64,000 nt of DNA from Aphrophora alni (Eukaryota > Arthropoda > Insecta > Hemiptera > Aphrophoridae): NCBI GenBank assembly GCA_963513935.1, contig OY740765.1, positions 150,313,830 through 150,377,829 on the forward strand, written 5' to 3'. A program made the translations under genes and the position numbers. Positions within the stretch are counted from its first letter, which is position 1. Every line of letters begins with the position of its first letter. Below are positions 1-64,000 of the stretch, piece by piece. The notes under the pieces are model-generated. The model saw only the letters and a program-made list of their open reading frames with translations, had not been told where the DNA came from and searched no databases.

Positions 1-175
1 TGTCTCGTAGCTGCTAAATAAATTAATGTAGGCTGCGTAGTTATATTTAGAGGTAAATTGTTTATATGTATGTATTTTTCCTTGTCGTTTAAAGGCAAAA
101 AACCAATCGGTCATCATTGCCTTATAAAAAAAAAAAAAAAAAGAAAGAAAAAAGAAAAGAAAATAGATCACTTAC

Positions 176-62503
<62,328 letters not shown>

Positions 62504-63442
62504 CAGTAGAAGCTCTTTTAGCCAGCATGGTCGGGACCAGGGCCATGCTGGATATCCGATTTTGCCGGATAATCGAGCGTATCTAGTTTTTAACCCTCCA
62601 AGTGCTAAAAGTCGCGATCGCGATCTATTTTGCCGCGGCCAAAGTGCTAAAGTCGCGATCGCGATCTAATTAAACAAGGTTTGCTAAAATCTATATACAA
62701 ATGGTAACTTTTATCCAAACTACATGTATTTTATATAGTAACTCTGAGTTAAAGACGCTCTATTCATTTTGCACAATTTTATCGATGGTTATAAGAAAAA
62801 TCAATGTTAGTGAAAATCAATACCGGCAGTGAATTGTTGTTTAGTGTTTTTGTCTATATTATTTTGGTAAATACAATTTATTTTATGATTTTTTAGTGTA
62901 TCAGTAGTGTTTTTAGTGTAGTATTACACATATAATAATGAGTGAACTTGGCAATTCAAGTGATATTCATAACTGTTTGTGTGAAAGTGATGAAAGCGGT
63001 AACTCCGATGTAGGAATCAAAATGTTTCTTTCTTTTTTTTTGTGTGTATTACATATTTTATAATAACTAATTTTAGTAAATACATGATATTCAAAGGTTA
63101 AATGCCAATACACTACTTTCTAAAGACACAGTAATAGAGCACACTAATTTGCAAAAGTTGGATGTAGTGTCACACAGTGCGCGAAATTACTGAATTTGAA
63201 GTTTGTGTATGTATAAATGTTTACAACGATGTTGACATTATGAAGAAAATAAAGTGTTAGAGTACTTATGAAGCAGACAAACACTGGATGACTAAGAAAA
63301 CGGCGCACATAGTCACTGTACTGGCGGGAAATGTCAGTCGAGGCCTGTCAGCCGCCCGAACATAACCGGAAAAAACCGACCGTGAGTGGTGGTTAGTAGA
63401 AATTGCCAGTTGTTAGAATGCCGGTTAAAAGAGCTTCTACTG
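62504..63442. mobile_element. pogo/Tigger-like DNA element, non-autonomous
   Basis: Flanked by TA at 62502-62503 and 63443-63444. Ends CAGTAGAAGCTCTTTTAGCC on the left and, inverted, CAGTAGAAGCTCTTTTAACC on the right. The CAGTAGAA(C/G)CTC...CCGGATAATCGAG style with TA duplication is that of pogo-like elements. A CCAGCATGG / CCATGCTGG hairpin is near 62521-62549. No transposase seen; an internal segment may be a separate insert. Confidence 0.82.
62594..63097. mobile_element. Possible piggyBac-like insert inside the pogo-like element
   Basis: TTAA at 62590-62593 followed by CCCTCCAAGTGCT, and TTAA at 63098-63101 preceded by CAAAGG. The left side carries two copies of AAGTGCTAAA(A)GTCGCGATCG with CGATCTA (62600-62627 and 62642-62668). 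A short frame at 62938-63060 begins MSELGNSSDIHNC then CESDESGNSDVG, like the acidic start of a piggyBac transposase. The two ends do not match well, so this stays uncertain. Confidence 0.4.
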
Positions 63443-63454
63443 TATTTTACTTAT

Positions 63455-63610
63455 AAAGTAAAGAATAAGTTTGGTAATCGCAAAAAAATTGACCTCCGTT
63501 TTTTACTTATCTTCACGTTTTATGCCTCAGGAAACAAAAAAAAGCAAGATTTTTTACAAGCCCCCTCCCCCCAATCGTCATTGTTGTTTTCGTGGTGCCA
63601 CGGACTACCG
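63455..63610 (+). repeat. Dispersed repeat family B, copy 2
   Basis: Matches 5945-6130 in order: AATAAGTTTGGTAAT, TTGACCTCCGTTTTTTACTT, ATCTTCACGTTTTATG and CGTCATTGTTGTTT. Confidence 0.6.
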
Positions 63611-64000
63611 GTGTTTATGATCAGGTCCACGTTGTTGCAACACTTATCACTTACCATTGGGTCTTTAAAAAGTTAATTAAGTGCTTAGTTAATTTAGTCG
63701 GGCTAGCTCATCCCTGCACACCTAATTTACAAACACCAATGCAATCCACAAATAAGATGAGGTCTGCTGACCAGTTTTGAAGTCACTAGTACTTCCTACC
63801 AATCAACAGTCCATAAATTTTCTGTTTCTATAACTTGTTTTAATTTTTGAAATTTTATTTTATTTTAAAACTTTTATTTTGTTACCTTTTGGACTAATCC
63901 CAATTTTATTATCTTTTATTTTTCTGAAAACTCTTACTCTAAGGTCGTCGAGCCTTGTGGAAGAGATGTTTCAAAATTTTAATCTATACTAACACATAAT
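63611..64000. other. DAPK intron DNA at window end
   Basis: No exon recognised; the next upstream DAPK kinase exon should lie beyond the window. Confidence 0.5.

Overview
The window looks like one stretch of an AT-rich arthropod nuclear genome, most likely an insect and plausibly a hemipteran. It has spliced exons with GT-AG borders, long introns, TA and CA microsatellites, and dense decayed mobile elements of types common in insects: mariner, piggyBac, pogo-like, hAT-like, BEL/Pao, Ty3/gypsy, Penelope-like and several non-LTR retrotransposons. There is no bacterial or viral gene organisation, and I found no tRNA, rRNA or CRISPR array.

One host gene runs on the minus strand through almost the whole window and off both ends: a death-associated protein kinase (DAPK-type Ca2+/calmodulin Ser/Thr kinase with ankyrin repeats). 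Six exons can be placed with clean splice sites: a C-lobe kinase exon (61960-62112), then ankyrin exons at 27594-27716, 13749-13946, 12205-12405, 3033-3187 and 176-296. All junctions that can be tested keep the reading frame. I did not find the calmodulin-binding segment (expected between 27.7 and 62.0 kb), nor the two ankyrin repeats that vertebrate DAPK1 has between the exons at 12.2 and 3.2 kb. The kinase N-lobe and the ROC/COR/death-domain half lie outside the window.

Nearly everything else is intronic. 1-9 kb: foldback and dispersed repeats and low-complexity DNA. 9.4-10.7 kb: a full-length but broken mariner with terminal inverted repeats and TA duplication. 14.1-15.1 kb: a non-LTR reverse-transcriptase piece next to a second mariner of another lineage. 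17.3-20.8 kb: a 3.5-kb element with identical 8-bp target duplications and a third, internal copy of its terminus. 24.2-25.1 kb: BEL/Pao gag. 26.7-28.8 kb: remnants of two non-LTR elements flanking a DAPK exon. 29.6-36.5 kb: a Ty3/gypsy pol split by a piggyBac-type element that itself contains a second piggyBac with a transposase gene (three-level nesting, TTAA duplications at both levels). 39.8-43.5 kb: Penelope-like DNA, including a head-to-head cluster with GIY-YIG coding sequence and a hammerhead-ribozyme motif, inserted with a 12-bp target duplication into another open frame. 51.8-53.6 kb: a non-LTR tail and a Crypton-like tyrosine-recombinase gene remnant. 54.6-54.85 kb: a G/C-homopolymer minisatellite. 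56.3-63.4 kb: more non-LTR remnants, a MITE, a hAT-like element and a pogo-like element with a possible piggyBac-like insert.

Most transposase and polymerase genes carry frameshifts or stops and are called pseudogenes. The most interesting structures are the hammerhead motif in the Penelope cluster, the nested piggyBac pair and the 3.5-kb terminal-repeat element.
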